Of a DNA stretch of 64,000 bases, positions 12,456 to 22,877 are shown in pieces. Position 1 is the stretch's first letter. Each line of letters starts with the position of its first letter. The DNA is from Silurus meridionalis (taxonomy: Eukaryota; Chordata; Actinopteri; Siluriformes; Siluridae). Under the pieces are notes generated by a model, which did no database searches, was not told the DNA's origin, and worked only from the letters and a program-made list of their open reading frames with translations. Where the stretch lies: positions 19,592,000 to 19,655,999 of the forward strand of contig NC_060890.1 in NCBI RefSeq assembly GCF_014805685.1, given 5' to 3'. The translations under genes were made by a program, and so were the position numbers.

Positions 12456-13257
12456 CTTTTGTTTGCAATGACATTGTGCTAGCAGGAAATTGATTAAAAA
12501 GACAACATTGTAATTGTGATATAATGTGACAAATGTATGCAATGAAATTGCTTAGATTTTAGTAAAGTCATCAGAACTAATAAAAAAAGTAATATAAAGT
12601 AAATAATATAATTTTGTCTATAAAAATCAGCCGTCCTTAATGTGATGTTCCTATTAGCTTTGCATAGATCTTTATTTCTATGCAGCCAGTGCTGCACTTC
12701 TACCCGAGTAACTTGCTTTCTCAGCTCTGATTAGCTTCTTCTCTCGCAGGAAAACACATTACCCTCTCGCTACAAACACTGATCGATCTCTCTAAGACTG
12801 CCTATCTCATTGTGTTTATATTCCATTGATTTTCCGGGATTAAGTTTTATGGCTCTCAATTATTTTCGTGTATGATTGTTCACATCTGTTTATTGCAAGC
12901 TGCATAATCGTTGAAAGCAATGATTGTGTTCAGGTTGATAATCCAATTTCAATACGGCAGGCATCCTCCATTTTGGGGGAGATTATGCAGTCCTACGCAG
13001 AGCGGAATGAGGATTTTCGAAAGCGAGCCGATCAGGAAAAGAACGGCGTGCCGATTCATGCCTGAAAGTATCATCCGGAATGTCTAATGTTTTGCCGACA
13101 AATTCTCTGAAAAAACACGGCTAAACTGTTTCCTACTGACGCCTATAATGCCGATCACAAGAATTTCAGTAACGCTTGTATAATAAAAAGGATTGGAAAT
13201 AGTTATTAGTTCATCTCAGAACATTCTTAATAAAGCATATGTGTATAGTATTAAATG
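12456..13257. other. Non-coding stretch with CNE-like block (12720-13190)
   Basis: The block at 12720-13190 has balanced composition, scattered CpGs and no simple repeats. A 65-codon plus-strand ORF at 12868-13065 lies in it, with no recognised domain and no clear splice signals. An enhancer-like CNE is one explanation and an unrecognised exon is another. Neither is proven. Confidence 0.35.
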
Positions 13258-13430
13258 ATCATAGTCTGAATGAAGGAAAAGAGGAAGGCCAAGGAGGAGG
13301 TTCATGGATGTGGTGAGGGAAGACATGCAGGTAGTTGGGTTGAATAAGGTGGATATAAAGAACAGGGAGGTATGGAGACGGATGATCTGCTGTGGTGACC
13401 CCAATGGGAGAAGCCGGAAAAAAAAGAAGT
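13258..13430 (+). mobile_element. RTE-type LINE 3' end
   Basis: The plus-strand frame reads G-R-P-R-R-R-F-M-D-V-V-R-E-D-M, then W-R-R-M-I-C-C-G-D-P. This is the C-terminal end of ORF2 in RTE-like LINEs, followed by GGGAGAAGCCGG and an A-rich tail. The matching 3' end in the opposite orientation occurs at 18044-18110. Severely 5'-truncated: only the last ~50 codons and the tail remain. Confidence 0.8.
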
Positions 13431-14310
13431 CTGAATTTAAATGGTAATTTTTATTGAGGACACTTTTGTGTATTTTCTCTAATTGGACTATTTATAGCTA
13501 TGCGTGATTAACATATGTTTATGTCAATGTTAAATTCGGGATTTAGCCTCTAGCAGGCATTGCTTATCATGAAAGAGTCTAAGCTTTAAACAAAACTTAC
13601 TAAATTTAAACTAAAGTATGCTATGGATATCTTGAGCAAGCAAATTACTTAGGGCAGAATGTTTTATTGCTAGTTGTTGCTTTTCTTCATTGCTGTTTAA
13701 TTCAACTGTCACAGTAAAAGTGTGTGTACTCAAGTATGTTTTACGCTAATCCACATTAAAGTGGGTACTGAACGTGTGGATTCTGAGTGAAGTGACAAAA
13801 AAGTGCCGCAGAACGCGTACAAATGCAAAGAAAGATGAGGTTGACCGTGTTCATATGTCCCAGAGCAAAAGGTTCAACCACACAAAAATGATAGTGTGAT
13901 AAGTTAGAGCTAGTTAGCAAGGTAAGAAATAAACAGTAACCAAATTTAGCAGAAAATAGAAGACAGGAGTCACCAATTAAATTTTTATATTCTATGATTA
14001 GAGGTTGATTATTCAGATTAGGTTGGATTATCTTAAATTAATAGATAATTTGTAAATGTGTAATGTGAATACTTTGTGTAATCTAAAGCTGTTTTTGCAG
14101 TAAAAAGTCTGTACATGATAAACTTTTTGACTTTTATTTTTTTATTTAATAAATGAAACTGTAAATGCTGTATGTAACCATGACTGTTCCATGCAATTGT
14201 GCATTTGTACAATTAATATTGAGTTCACCTTAGAGGAAAGTGCAATGCTTATTTATCAATGTCTATAAAATGATCAATCAATCATATACTGCAAAAAGTA
14301 AACTATTTTC
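13431..14310. other. Non-coding stretch, nothing recognised
   Basis: Mostly A+T-rich. No gene or transposon boundary was recognised before the palindromic TA-rich DNA at 14311. Confidence 0.6.
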
Positions 14311-14356
14311 ATCTATTCTATATATATATAGAATAGATATGTATATATATATACAT
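14311..14356. repeat. Two adjacent TA-rich palindromes
   Basis: 14311-14338 is a perfect 28-bp palindrome with a TA core. 14339-14356 is an 18-bp palindrome. They lie immediately left of the Tc1 insertion. Confidence 0.85.
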
Positions 14357-14363
14357 ATACATA

Positions 14364-14554
14364 CACTGGCAATCAAAATTAGAGAACAATGTATAAACAA
14401 TTGAACAATTCTGAAATAATGTCATCTTCACTGCTCAACAGTTTTTGTCCTGTCTATACCATGCTACCAGAACACCTTTTCCACAAAATAACTAAGGCAT
14501 TTAAAAAAAAAACATTATTTTGCAGAAAACACACTGATCAAAATTAGAGAACAA
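14364..14554. repeat. Left terminal inverted repeat of the Tc1 element
   Basis: Pairs with 15653-15850 and contains outer and inner direct repeats at 14371-14389 and 14536-14554. Confidence 0.93.
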
Positions 14555-14616
14555 CAATGACTGTAGCATGGAAAAAGATTACAACAAAATTTTCTGAAGG
14601 TTACAACAGTCAGCAA

Positions 14617-15535
14617 TTAGTAGGAAGTGTACAGGCCTCTGCTCTGACTGACGTCAGCACATCTGCAGCCACAGGACAGCACTAGTCTCTCACACTGCTC
14701 TGGTGTGATTTTGGTCCACTCTTCTTCCAGTCTCCTCCACAGTTCGGTGACTGTAGTGGGTTTTTTGGCCATAACTTTGTCACCAAGGATTTCCCAGAGG
14801 TTTTCTATTGGGTTGAGATCAGGACTCTGGGCAGGCCATGTCATTATTTCAGTGTTTTCAGTTTAAAGGAACTGCTTTACCCGTTTTGCTGTGTGACATG
14901 GAGCGTTGTCCTGCATGAAGACTGCGGGCTGATTGGGTGATAAACGCAGGGAAGGAACCATATGTTGTTGAAGAAAGTTCTGATAAACATTTGCATTCAC
15001 TCTGCCATGTAGCTGTATAAGAGGCCCAACTCTTGCGGGTTCAGTCTTTCCCCAGTTTGTCGATGTTTCCCATCAGACCCAAATAAATTAAACTTGCTTT
15101 CATCACTGCAGTGAACTTTGGACCAGTTCTTCACTGTCCACACAACATGCTTAGTTTAGCATTTTGATTCATTCTGCTAATGAGCGGTTTGGTCACTGCA
15201 GAGTGGGCTTTCAGTCCAAATGCTCTTAAACATCGAGACACTGTATGACGAGACAGATCCTTACCCTGGTGAGCAATTCCAGCTGCAGTGTGGAAACGAT
15301 TGCCCATTGAGATCCTCCGCAGTATCCTGTCCTCTCTTGTATTTGTCTTCCGTGGACGACCAGCCTTCTTGGCGGACTTGAATGAGTTTGTGATGTTGTA
15401 AAGATTCAATATTCTTGAAATCACAGATTTGGAAAGACCAACTTGTCTTGCTATGGCTGATAGGGTCATCCCTTTGGCCTTCATCTGGACAACCTGCTGC
15501 CAGAGGCTTTCAGTCACTTTAGAACGGCCCACCAT
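14617..15535 (-). pseudogene. Tc1-type transposase, inactivated
   Basis: Would encode the DNA-cutting and joining enzyme of the surrounding transposon. The start is the ATG complementary to 15533-15535 (M-V-G-R-S-K). An N-terminal helix-turn-helix follows at residues ~12-45 (L-S-A-I-A-R-Q-V-G-L-S), then the AT-hook-like G-R-P-R-K at ~60 and a second DNA-binding region to ~120. The catalytic triad is visible: D in H-C-S-D-E-S near 15101-15106, D in Q-D-N-A-P at 14908-14910, and E in D-L-N-P-I-E-N-L-W at 14803-14805. The last two are 34 residues apart, the Tc1 DD34E pattern. Lesions: a one-base frameshift near 15153, loss of roughly 25 codons near 15020-15030 with a frame change, and a stop codon at about 14863-14865. 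The intact family protein is about 340 residues, so this gene is dead. Confidence 0.93.
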
Positions 15536-15652
15536 CTTACAGAGTCAGTGAAACTGGAAGTTAGGCTGCCAGTTAAATAGGGATGACAGATAATCAAGGA
15601 AATTAGCACCAGGTGCCAGATTAACACCAATAACTGGGAGGTATCTGAACGT

Positions 15653-15850
15653 GTTCTCTAATTTTGATCAGTGTGTTTTCTGCAAAATAATGTTTTTTTT
15701 TTTAATGCCTTAGCTATTTTGTGGAAAAGGTGTTCTGGTAGCATGGTATAGACAGGACAAAAACTCCTTCAACTGTTGAGCAGTGAAGATGACATTATTT
15801 CAGAATTGTTCAATTGGTTATAAATTGTTCTCTAATTTTGATCGACAGTG
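15653..15850. repeat. Right terminal inverted repeat of the Tc1 element
   Basis: Inverted partner of 14364-14554, with direct repeats at 15653-15669 and 15825-15843. Confidence 0.93.
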
Positions 15851-15874
15851 TATGTGTATATATATATATATATA

Positions 15875-16494
15875 CAGTGGAACCTCGGGTTACGAGTTTA
15901 ATTGGTTCCATCACTTTACTCTTAACCTGAAAAGCTCGTATCCCGATACAAATTTTCCCATAAGAATGAATAGAAACTTCGGTAATTCGTTCTGGACACC
16001 CAAAAAGTGTTTCTTTAAAAAAAAATAACGCCAATATTCACTAATATTATTTACTTTTAACATGTTATATTGAAATCGTATCATATAAAAACATATAAAA
16101 ACATAAAAAATAAATCTTTAAATGGTATCTTACCTTTAAGAAGTCTCGCTGCGTGCATGATGGAGACGACGTCCGTAGAAGCGGGAGGAGGGAGAGTTAT
16201 TGTTTGGAAGGAGAATTTCCATCAGGCTACTTTGTTGGCGGCATGGTGATAGGAATACGTACAGTATTTAAAGTTCAGTAATTCCACACTGTTAGAGCGA
16301 CGGCGGATGTGTATGTGCTGCGAGGCGCAGCGAGCACGTGGCGATACGTAAAAAAACTAACCTGCCTGCGATTTTTCCGTGCGCAACGCTCGTATCCTAA
16401 AAAATTTCTCGTAAATAGAGGCAACATTTTTTATGAACTGCGATTCGTAACCTGAATTATACGTATGCCGGGGCGTTCGTAACCCGAGGTTCCA

Positions 16495-16497
<3 letters not shown>
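15875..16497. mobile_element. Pogo/Tigger-like MITE (623 bp)
   Basis: Perfect 21-bp terminal inverted repeats (beginning CAGTGGAACCTCGGGTTACG) lie at 15875-15895 and 16477-16497, flanked by TA at 15873-15874 and 16498-16499. No transposase is encoded. The interior includes the word TTTTCCCATAAGAATGAAT at 15953-15971, which also occurs in the element at 34753, and a CpG-rich part at 16150-16360. The TA target and the CAGT...CTCGG...TACGAG ends suggest the pogo/Tigger branch of Tc1/mariner. The superfamily is an inference from the termini. The near-perfect TIRs suggest recent activity. Confidence 0.88.

Positions 16498-16562
<65 letters not shown>
16498..16562. repeat. (TA)n microsatellite
   Basis: About 32 TA units directly abutting the MITE's right end. 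Confidence 0.97.
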
Positions 16563-16565
<3 letters not shown>

Positions 16566-17025
16566 GCACACTTCCCATACTTTATGTCGTGGTTTACTTT
16601 TCTTGAAAGCTATTTTGACAATAATGATAATTTTGTCATAAATTCTTTAGCGTTTTTTGGCTTTTTAGAATAAAGCAACTTAATGTTCAGTTGAGAAAGA
16701 TGGCAGATGCAAAATCAAATAAACAACCTAACCTGGGAACTGGGGAACCCAAGCAAAGAACAAAGGCTTGATAAATGACAGAAAACAAAGTCAACTGAAC
16801 TTTATACTTAACAGTTATCTAAATGAACGAGATTCTATTTAAACTGTAGTGGTGAAGAATGTGTATATAAAAACAAGTGTGACTGATCATTATGAGGGTA
16901 AATGTGCAAGTGTGTGTTGGAAGCTGGATTCCAGGGCCACCATATTTAAAAATGGCAGTGTCTGATGGGAAATGGAGTTTGAATCTGGTAGTAACCTGAC
17001 ACTTATAACCATATAGCAATTGTTG
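16563..17025. other. Non-coding stretch, nothing recognised
   Basis: No gene or transposon was identified. Confidence 0.6.
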
Positions 17026-17296
17026 GCAAACCTTTATTTGTTAACAAATGTTATGGCCCTTGTAGCCCTTGTGGCCCTTGTGATGCCATATGTGATTCAA
17101 ATAAAAATATTACTGAATATTTGAATGGTTAAGTTTTAAGATAATGTATAGCAAACCTTTATTTGTTAACAAATGTTTACTTTGCAATACATTATCTAAA
17201 AACTTAACCATTCACATATTTAGTAATATTTTGATTTGCAAGTTATATATTTTTTTATTTTATCATATTTGAAATCACATATGGCATCACACGGGC
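17026..17296. repeat. Foldback element with internal 27-bp direct repeat
   Basis: The left arm (17073-17149) and right arm (17187-17296) are inverted copies of each other. Both contain GTGATGCCATATGTGATT and GAATGGTTAAG-like text, and the right arm has an extra ~30 bases of A+T-rich sequence. A perfect 27-bp direct repeat (GCAAACCTTTATTTGTTAAC...) occurs at 17026-17052, outside the left arm, and at 17151-17177, in the loop. It has the shape of a small foldback or MITE-like element. The family was not recognised. Confidence 0.8.
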
Positions 17297-18043
17297 ACTT
17301 GGTTTACACTGTAAAACATTCAAACTGAAAGCTGAATAGCCGGTATTTTGCTGAAGTCTAAATAGATAATAACATATTACTGTATATTATTGCAAAGCGT
17401 TAAAGTACTTTTTATGAACATTATTCAGAGACTGGAAGGTGACTGAGCACAATGAAATCAGAAATGTGCTTTGAGATCTGTTGGCTAATGTAATTCTAAT
17501 ATGATAGATGTTGTATGTGGAAGCATAGTCCCCTTCTATCATTCAGAAGGAAGAAATGACACTCTTCAAACGTCACAACCATCAATTAAAGCTTTTTTCT
17601 GTTCTTCTCTTTCCTGCTCATGCTCGAATACTTGATGCTGCTCTGTATTAGGCATGGTCAAAATAGAAGTTTAAATGGAGAAAGTGCTTACAGATATTTC
17701 TCTTATATAGTAAGTGTCTATCAAATCTGTCATAAGTGACACTGAATGTCTGAATGTTTCATGCCAGTGAGATGGCCTGTATTGTTTCTATTGCTATCCT
17801 GCAAAGCGGTTATGAATATAAATGATAAATGGTGAGGTGAAAAGAATTGGGCAAGTAAGTGAGGTGTGCAGGAATATAAATAGGAATGATGTTCAACAAT
17901 AAATGCATGGATGATGTGTTTTTTGTGTTATATTTTGTGATATGACTCTGCTATACATAAACCCTATATTTTGAACTTATAAGGATTCTTATTATTGGAT
18001 CTTTGATGAACCAACTCCATGTAAAAGAGGGTCGTTATGGACA
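17297..18043. other. Non-coding stretch, nothing recognised
   Basis: A+T-rich sequence without recognisable features. Confidence 0.6.
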
Positions 18044-18159
18044 TTAGGGGTCACCACAGCATGTCTTCCTTCACCACATGCATAAACCTCCTCCTTGGCC
18101 TTCCTCTTTTCTTTCTTCCTGGCAGCTCTATCCTCCTACCGATATAACCCATGTATGTT

Positions 18160-18660
18160 CACACACATGTACTCTGTCTTTCTCCTACTGATTTTCATTC
18201 CCCTTCTTTCTAGCATGTACCTCAACCTCTCCAGGCTTTTCTCAACCTGTTCCTACTTTCACCACAAATTACAATATCATCTGCAAACACCATAGTCCAG
18301 GGAGACTCCTGTCTGACCTCGTCTGTCAACCTGTCCATCACCACTGCAAACAAGAAAGGACTCAGAGCCGATCCTTGCTGCAGTCCAATCTCCACCTTGA
18401 ACCAGTCTGTCGTTTCTACTGCACACTTCACTGCTGTCACACTGTCCTCATACATGTCCTGCACCACCCTCACATACTTCTCTGACACACCTGACTTCCT
18501 CATACAATACCACAACTCCTCTCTCGGCACTCTGTCGTACGCTATCTCTAAATCCACAAAATTCTTAAAGCAAATAAGGGTGTCTGTGGTGCCCTTCCTC
18601 GGCAAGAAACCATACTGTTGCTCACAGATGGTCACCTCTTCCGTCAGCCTGGCTTCCTCT
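18160..18660 (-). pseudogene. RTE reverse transcriptase remnant
   Basis: A 137-codon open stretch (18222-18635) carries reverse transcriptase signatures: Q-Y-G-F-L-P-R-K-G-T-T-D, A-Y-D-R-V-P-R-E-E-L-W, Q-Q-G-S-A-L-S-P-F-L-F and the catalytic box F-A-D-D-I-V-I-C. Downstream, in another frame, L-E-R-R-G-M-K and K-T-E-Y-M-C-V continue the family protein to about 18160. The enzyme would copy the element's RNA into DNA at a nick. Deletion and frameshifts make it a relic. Confidence 0.88.
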
Positions 18661-19249
18661 TTCCCATAACTTAATGGTGTGACTGATCAACTTTATTCCC
18701 CTGTAGTTGCTGCAGGACTGCACATCTCCCTTACTAATCCTACCCACTTCCTGCTTCACCATCTCCACCTCATCCAACCTTCTCTCTCTCTAATGTTCTT
18801 CATTCATTAGCTGCTTTAAATATTTCCTCCATCTTCTTAACACACTCTCCTCACTTGTCAACACATTTCCATGTACATTGATTATTGCTCTAACTTGCAG
18901 CACATCCTTTCCAGCTCGGTCCCTCTGCCTTTTCCTTTGCTTTTGCCACATCCCTATTCACCTGCTGCCAGCTTCTCCTTGTACACCTGCCTACTTTTCT
19001 CATCACTCTGCTGATCCCAGTTCTGTTTCGCCAACCTCTTTTTTCCACCAATACGGATCTTTGTTTTCCTTTCTCTTTTTAGATGTCACTCCAAGTTCCT
19101 TTCTAGCTGTCTATCTTATCATTTCTGCAGTAGTTGCCCAATCTTTGAGCACCTCTTCACCACCACCGAGCCTCTGTCTGACCTCTTCTCTTGAACCTCA
19201 CACTACAGTCTTCCCCCTTTATTTTCCACCATCTTATTCTTTTTTCAGT

Positions 19250-19735
19250 TCTCACTCTCCTAATCTTCTTCTCCTCCAAAGACATCCTACATGCCAACAT
19301 CTGATGCAGTCGAACACCTTACAGTCTCCAATCTTTTTCAGGTTGCATCTCCTGCATAGAATGTAGTCCACCTGTGTGCACCTTCCTCCATTCTTATATG
19401 TTACCCTATGATCCTCCTTCTTCTTAAAATAAGTGTTCACCACTGCCATTTCATTTTTTTTTTTTTGCAAAATCTACCACCATCTGCCCTTCCACATTCC
19501 TCTCCTTAAAGCCATACCTACCCATCACCTCCACACATAAGCACTGCTGACGCGCATAAGCACTGATGACATTTATCATCGTTCATCACTCTATCAAAAA
19601 CTCTCCTCACCTTCGCTACACTCTTACTGTACTCTTCCTTCAGAATCACCCCTACACCATTTCTCTTTCTATCAACACCATTGTAGAACAGTTTAAACCC
19701 CCTTCCTTTACCAGTCATAGTACCAACATTAAAAA
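19250..19735 (-). pseudogene. RTE endonuclease remnant
   Basis: Two separated minus-strand pieces match the apurinic-type endonuclease of RTE LINEs. 19518-19718 has G-F-K-L-F-Y-N-G-V-D-R-K-R-N-G-V-G-V-I-L-K-E-E-Y. 19252-19470 has V-V-N-T-Y-F-K-K-K and G-G-R-C-T-Q-V-D-Y-I-L-C-R-R. The region between them that would hold the middle of the domain is shortened and shifted. The enzyme would nick target DNA to prime reverse transcription. Confidence 0.82.
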
Positions 19736-19739
19736 AACT

Positions 19740-20141
19740 AAAATTTTGAGCTACAGAAGCGCGTCTGTTGGATCAGATCACATCGTCCAGTCTTTGCCCT
19801 CCACATGCATCAATGAGCCTTGGCCACTGATGACCCTGTCGCTGGTTCACTACTGTTCCTTCCTTCGAGCACTTTGATATATACTGACCACTTCAGACCA
19901 AGAACAGCCCACAAGAGCTGCAGTTTTGAAGGTGTTCTGACCCAGTCGTCTAGACATCACAATTTGGCCCTCATCAAACTCACTCAAATCTTTAACTTTG
20001 CCAATTTTTCCTGCTTATAACACATCAGCTTTGAGGACAACATTTTCAGTTGTTGCCTAATATTTCCCACACACTAACAGGTGCCATAAAGAAGTTATTA
20101 CCTCACTGGTCATAATGTCATAATGTTATTTCTGATCGGTG
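19740..20141 (-). mobile_element. 5' end of a second Tc1-type transposon
   Basis: The right end is a Tc1-like terminus (CACCGATCAG on the minus strand) at 20141, followed by TA at 20142-20143. The minus strand then encodes a degraded N-terminal DNA-binding domain: [14 protein letters not shown] and [17 protein letters not shown], a helix-turn-helix. The fragment stops against the RTE remnant near 19740, and its catalytic part and other TIR are missing. It is a different Tc1 family from the element at 14.4 kb. Confidence 0.75.
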
Positions 20142-20143
20142 TA

Positions 20144-21110
20144 TGTATCTGTATTCAAATTCATTTAAGATGCAAAAATAACAAAACCTAAACCTCATTA
20201 AAACTGACTTATTTACCTATTAAATAAGCATCAGCACATTACAAACTTAAATCACTGTGCTTTCCTATCAGAAAGAGAAAAATAAGAACCCATAACTAGC
20301 CCATGAACCCTTGAAGAACCCTCAAATACCCTGCAATAAAATCCAGTGACCACAGGGAACACCATCAGCTCTGCACATTACAGTAGGCCAGAAGTAATTA
20401 AGCCTTTTTTTTTGTTTATTTCTGCTACATTGCAACATGAGTTCAGCTGCCCAGGTCTTAATGAATAGTTTATCCTTCTCCACACAAACACACACAGCAT
20501 ACACACTCACACATACACAAAAACATAAACACAAAAATGCCGGGTGACATAGACCACTTTTGGCACTGGTTGCCCTTAATGTTGCCAGTCCCATGGAGGT
20601 GGCATGGGTGGTGGGTGTGGAAGCTAAATTACCCTCTACCCCAGGCATGATGCCCTCCCGAGGGGGGTTGGCGCTGCCCTGTGAGTAAGCTTGTACCAAG
20701 GCTGCCCTTGACATGCCTCCTCCATGGACGGCAGGACACAAGGGGCGCTGCCAGCCTGCCTGAATGACGTGCCAGATGGTAGCAGCTGCAGAGAGGCGCC
20801 CTCTCTGCCGTAGGCACCTGTCCACTCCACGCCCCCTCCAGGAGCCATCAGTGCCCACCCTAAAGAGTTGCCCTTAAAAGCCGTCAGCAGAAAATGAGGC
20901 GCTAACCCGCAAGTGAAAGACCTGCGGGCCTCAGTGGGCACTCGCTGGGCCTCCGCTCTGCTTCTCTAATAAGAACCGGATTTGATGCCAAGACACGTTT
21001 AGCAGCCAGGCTGTTTACTTTATCATCATTACCCAGCATGCCACTGGGCTACGAGGAAGAAGGAAGGTTGGATGGGATGATCCAAAGGCAGCAGGACCAC
21101 CTGAATCAAG
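20144..21110. other. Non-coding stretch with GC-rich block (20560-20960)
   Basis: The block at 20560-20960 is much richer in G+C than its surroundings and contains several short CpG-bearing segments. Minus-strand ORFs of up to 178 codons span it, but that ORF continues into CA-rich repeat at 20480-20540 and shows no known domain. It could be a CNE or an unrecognised exon. Nothing decides between these. Confidence 0.35.
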
Positions 21111-21119
21111 ACACACACA

Positions 21120-21164
<45 letters not shown>
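21111..21164. repeat. (AC)n microsatellite
   Basis: About 26 CA units with one interruption near the start. Confidence 0.97.
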
Positions 21165-21168
<4 letters not shown>

Positions 21169-22806
21169 CATTAAATCAGTAAGAAAGTAAAAATCTTGGT
21201 GTTCCCTTCCTCTGTTTTTAAAGTTAGTTCTATATCACCCACACAAAGGTAGAAAAATACATCATGTATGTTTAAATACATAAATCAATAAGAAATCCAT
21301 TTTGAATATACTTTATTACATTTTTATTACTTTTTTGCTTTTTTTTTTCATTCATTTTTAAGTAGTGAGCAGAACAGTAGGGTTACATATTTATGAGTGC
21401 TTCATGGCTCCCTGACGTTTATGCAGTTACAATATTTTGATGGCCAATTAATTGGTTTGGTTTTTATTGCCACGAAATTGGAGATGAATGGAAACATTCA
21501 TAACTTGGAGACGTGACAAAGACCCCCAGTCTATAGCGTTCATGCGATATTAAAAAGTCATTAGATAGACCAGGGGTCCTTGGGGAATGCTTTCATATAA
21601 GCCACTTTTTGGTGTCATGACCTATGATTATTTGTGTATGATTGACACTTACCTGGCAGACATGACATGAATTAAACACTGTCATAGGCATGGCTTTATT
21701 TATTCTATGGTATGCATAACACCAGGGCAGAACAAACACGTGGAACAACAGGGTGACAGAAGCAAAGGTGAAGAATGCATTGTATTACAATAAGGATCTG
21801 AGATGTGACAGGAGCATAATGAGGGCATGTGTATGAGGGCGGCGTGGTACTTTTCTGAGTAGCCGGACAGCATGAAAAGGTCAGTGGGCTTGCTTTAGAG
21901 TAACGAAAAATGGCGCAGGGTGTTGATAAAAGGGACCTTTTCTGGCAGGTGGGGTTAGTGAGCTGAACTGTGCATAGCCCTTTCTTGATTATCAGTGCCA
22001 CAGCATCCTCCATCCTGAATGAATGTAAGAAAAATGCAGGGAAGAAGGAGGAAGAGCGAGTGTGATTTGTTTTCACAGCAGGACAGCCGTTCGTATGGAG
22101 ATGAAAAGGGGAAGCACGGGGAGAGAGTTCGAGTCTTTTCTTCCCGAAAGACGTGTATTTTCTCTAGACACAAGTGGATCACTATAGTAAACCCTTATCT
22201 AACTCAAGCTTTATGTCCTGAGCTCTCTCACATGATTGAACTCCTTTAGGTTTAATGGCATGTTTTGTGACATTTTGCATTTACATCCTCTAGATTAATT
22301 TCAAGCCTGGCAAACGTGGCAGGGCAGCATTGCTATTCATATTCTTTTCTTTGTTTCTTTGTTTCTTTTATTCTCCCAGCATTTTCTCCCCATTATATTT
22401 GACTGAGGCTTTGATAAAACATGAAGGTATTTTCTGTAATACTTTTTTGTGTTGTCGTTTTATCGATCGACCAGCCTCTGGGGAGTCACTTTCAGTGGGA
22501 GGCAATTATGAAATCAGCGCAAAGCCAGGATAAAAACAAGATATTACGTTCCTTCAGTCGAGCCGGCTGCGCGTTCTCTTCAGTTACAGCACAGAAAAGC
22601 TTGCGCTCTCTCTCTCTTTCAATATTGGAGGCAACAAATGAGAAAGAAAGATAAAGGAGATTGGCACCGAAAGCACAAAAAAATCAAATAAAATAAAGAA
22701 TCAATGTGCAAGTTACTGTAGAACACGTACGTATGTCATGATGTGTGAAATGACTTGGAAATTACTTTTGGATTGAAATGTTCCCTTTTTTTGCTTAGTG
22801 TCCTTC
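21169..22806. other. Non-coding stretch, possible CNE-like parts
   Basis: Segments near 21400-21600 and 22440-22600 have balanced composition and homeodomain-type words. No exon was recognised. Paired ORFs at 21705-22249 on both strands have no recognisable protein similarity. Confidence 0.4.

Positions 22807-22807
<1 letters not shown>

Positions 22808-22876
<69 letters not shown>
22808..22876. repeat. (TTTC)n microsatellite
   Basis: About 17 uninterrupted TTTC units. ORFs on both strands here are translated repeat. Confidence 0.97.

Positions 22877-22877
<1 letters not shown>

Larger units (their letters stand above)
14364..15850 (-). mobile_element. Tc1-family DNA transposon with IR/DR ends (dead)
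   Basis: A full-length 1487-bp element. The target TA is duplicated at 14362-14363 and 15851-15852. Terminal inverted repeats of about 190 bp (14364-14554) and 198 bp (15653-15850) begin CACTG. Each arm carries two direct repeats of the word ATCAAAATTAGAGAACA, one at the outer end (14371-14389; 15825-15843) and one at the inner end (14536-14554; 15653-15669). This is the IR/DR arrangement known from Sleeping-Beauty-type Tc1 elements, where the repeats are transposase binding sites. The right arm has about 8 extra bases. The transposase gene inside is broken, so the copy could move only if supplied with transposase from elsewhere. Confidence 0.95.
18044..19735 (-). mobile_element. RTE-type LINE, internally deleted
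   Basis: The minus strand reads, from about 19735 down to 18044: an endonuclease part, a linker, a reverse transcriptase part and the family's 3' end (GAGGAAGGCCAAGGAGGAGG, also seen at 13258). Full RTE elements are about 3 kb; this one is 1.7 kb. Visible losses are a gap within the endonuclease, about 19 codons between the P-R-K-G-T-T-D and A-Y-D-R-V-P blocks, and most of the region between the reverse transcriptase and the extreme 3' end. Frameshifts are numerous. Not functional. Confidence 0.88.

Noticed and set aside
12868..13065. 65-codon ORF in a repeat-poor block, as a possible exon
   Set aside because: No known family, and neither a convincing acceptor nor donor was found at its borders.
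18878..19366. 162-codon plus-strand ORF
   Set aside because: It is antisense to the linker and endonuclease part of the RTE remnant. Its Ser/Pro-rich composition comes from that antisense reading.
20322..20858. 178-codon minus-strand ORF
   Set aside because: Its C-terminal half crosses a CA-rich repeat (Val/Cys runs) and no domain is visible. The GC-rich half is kept only as an unexplained block.
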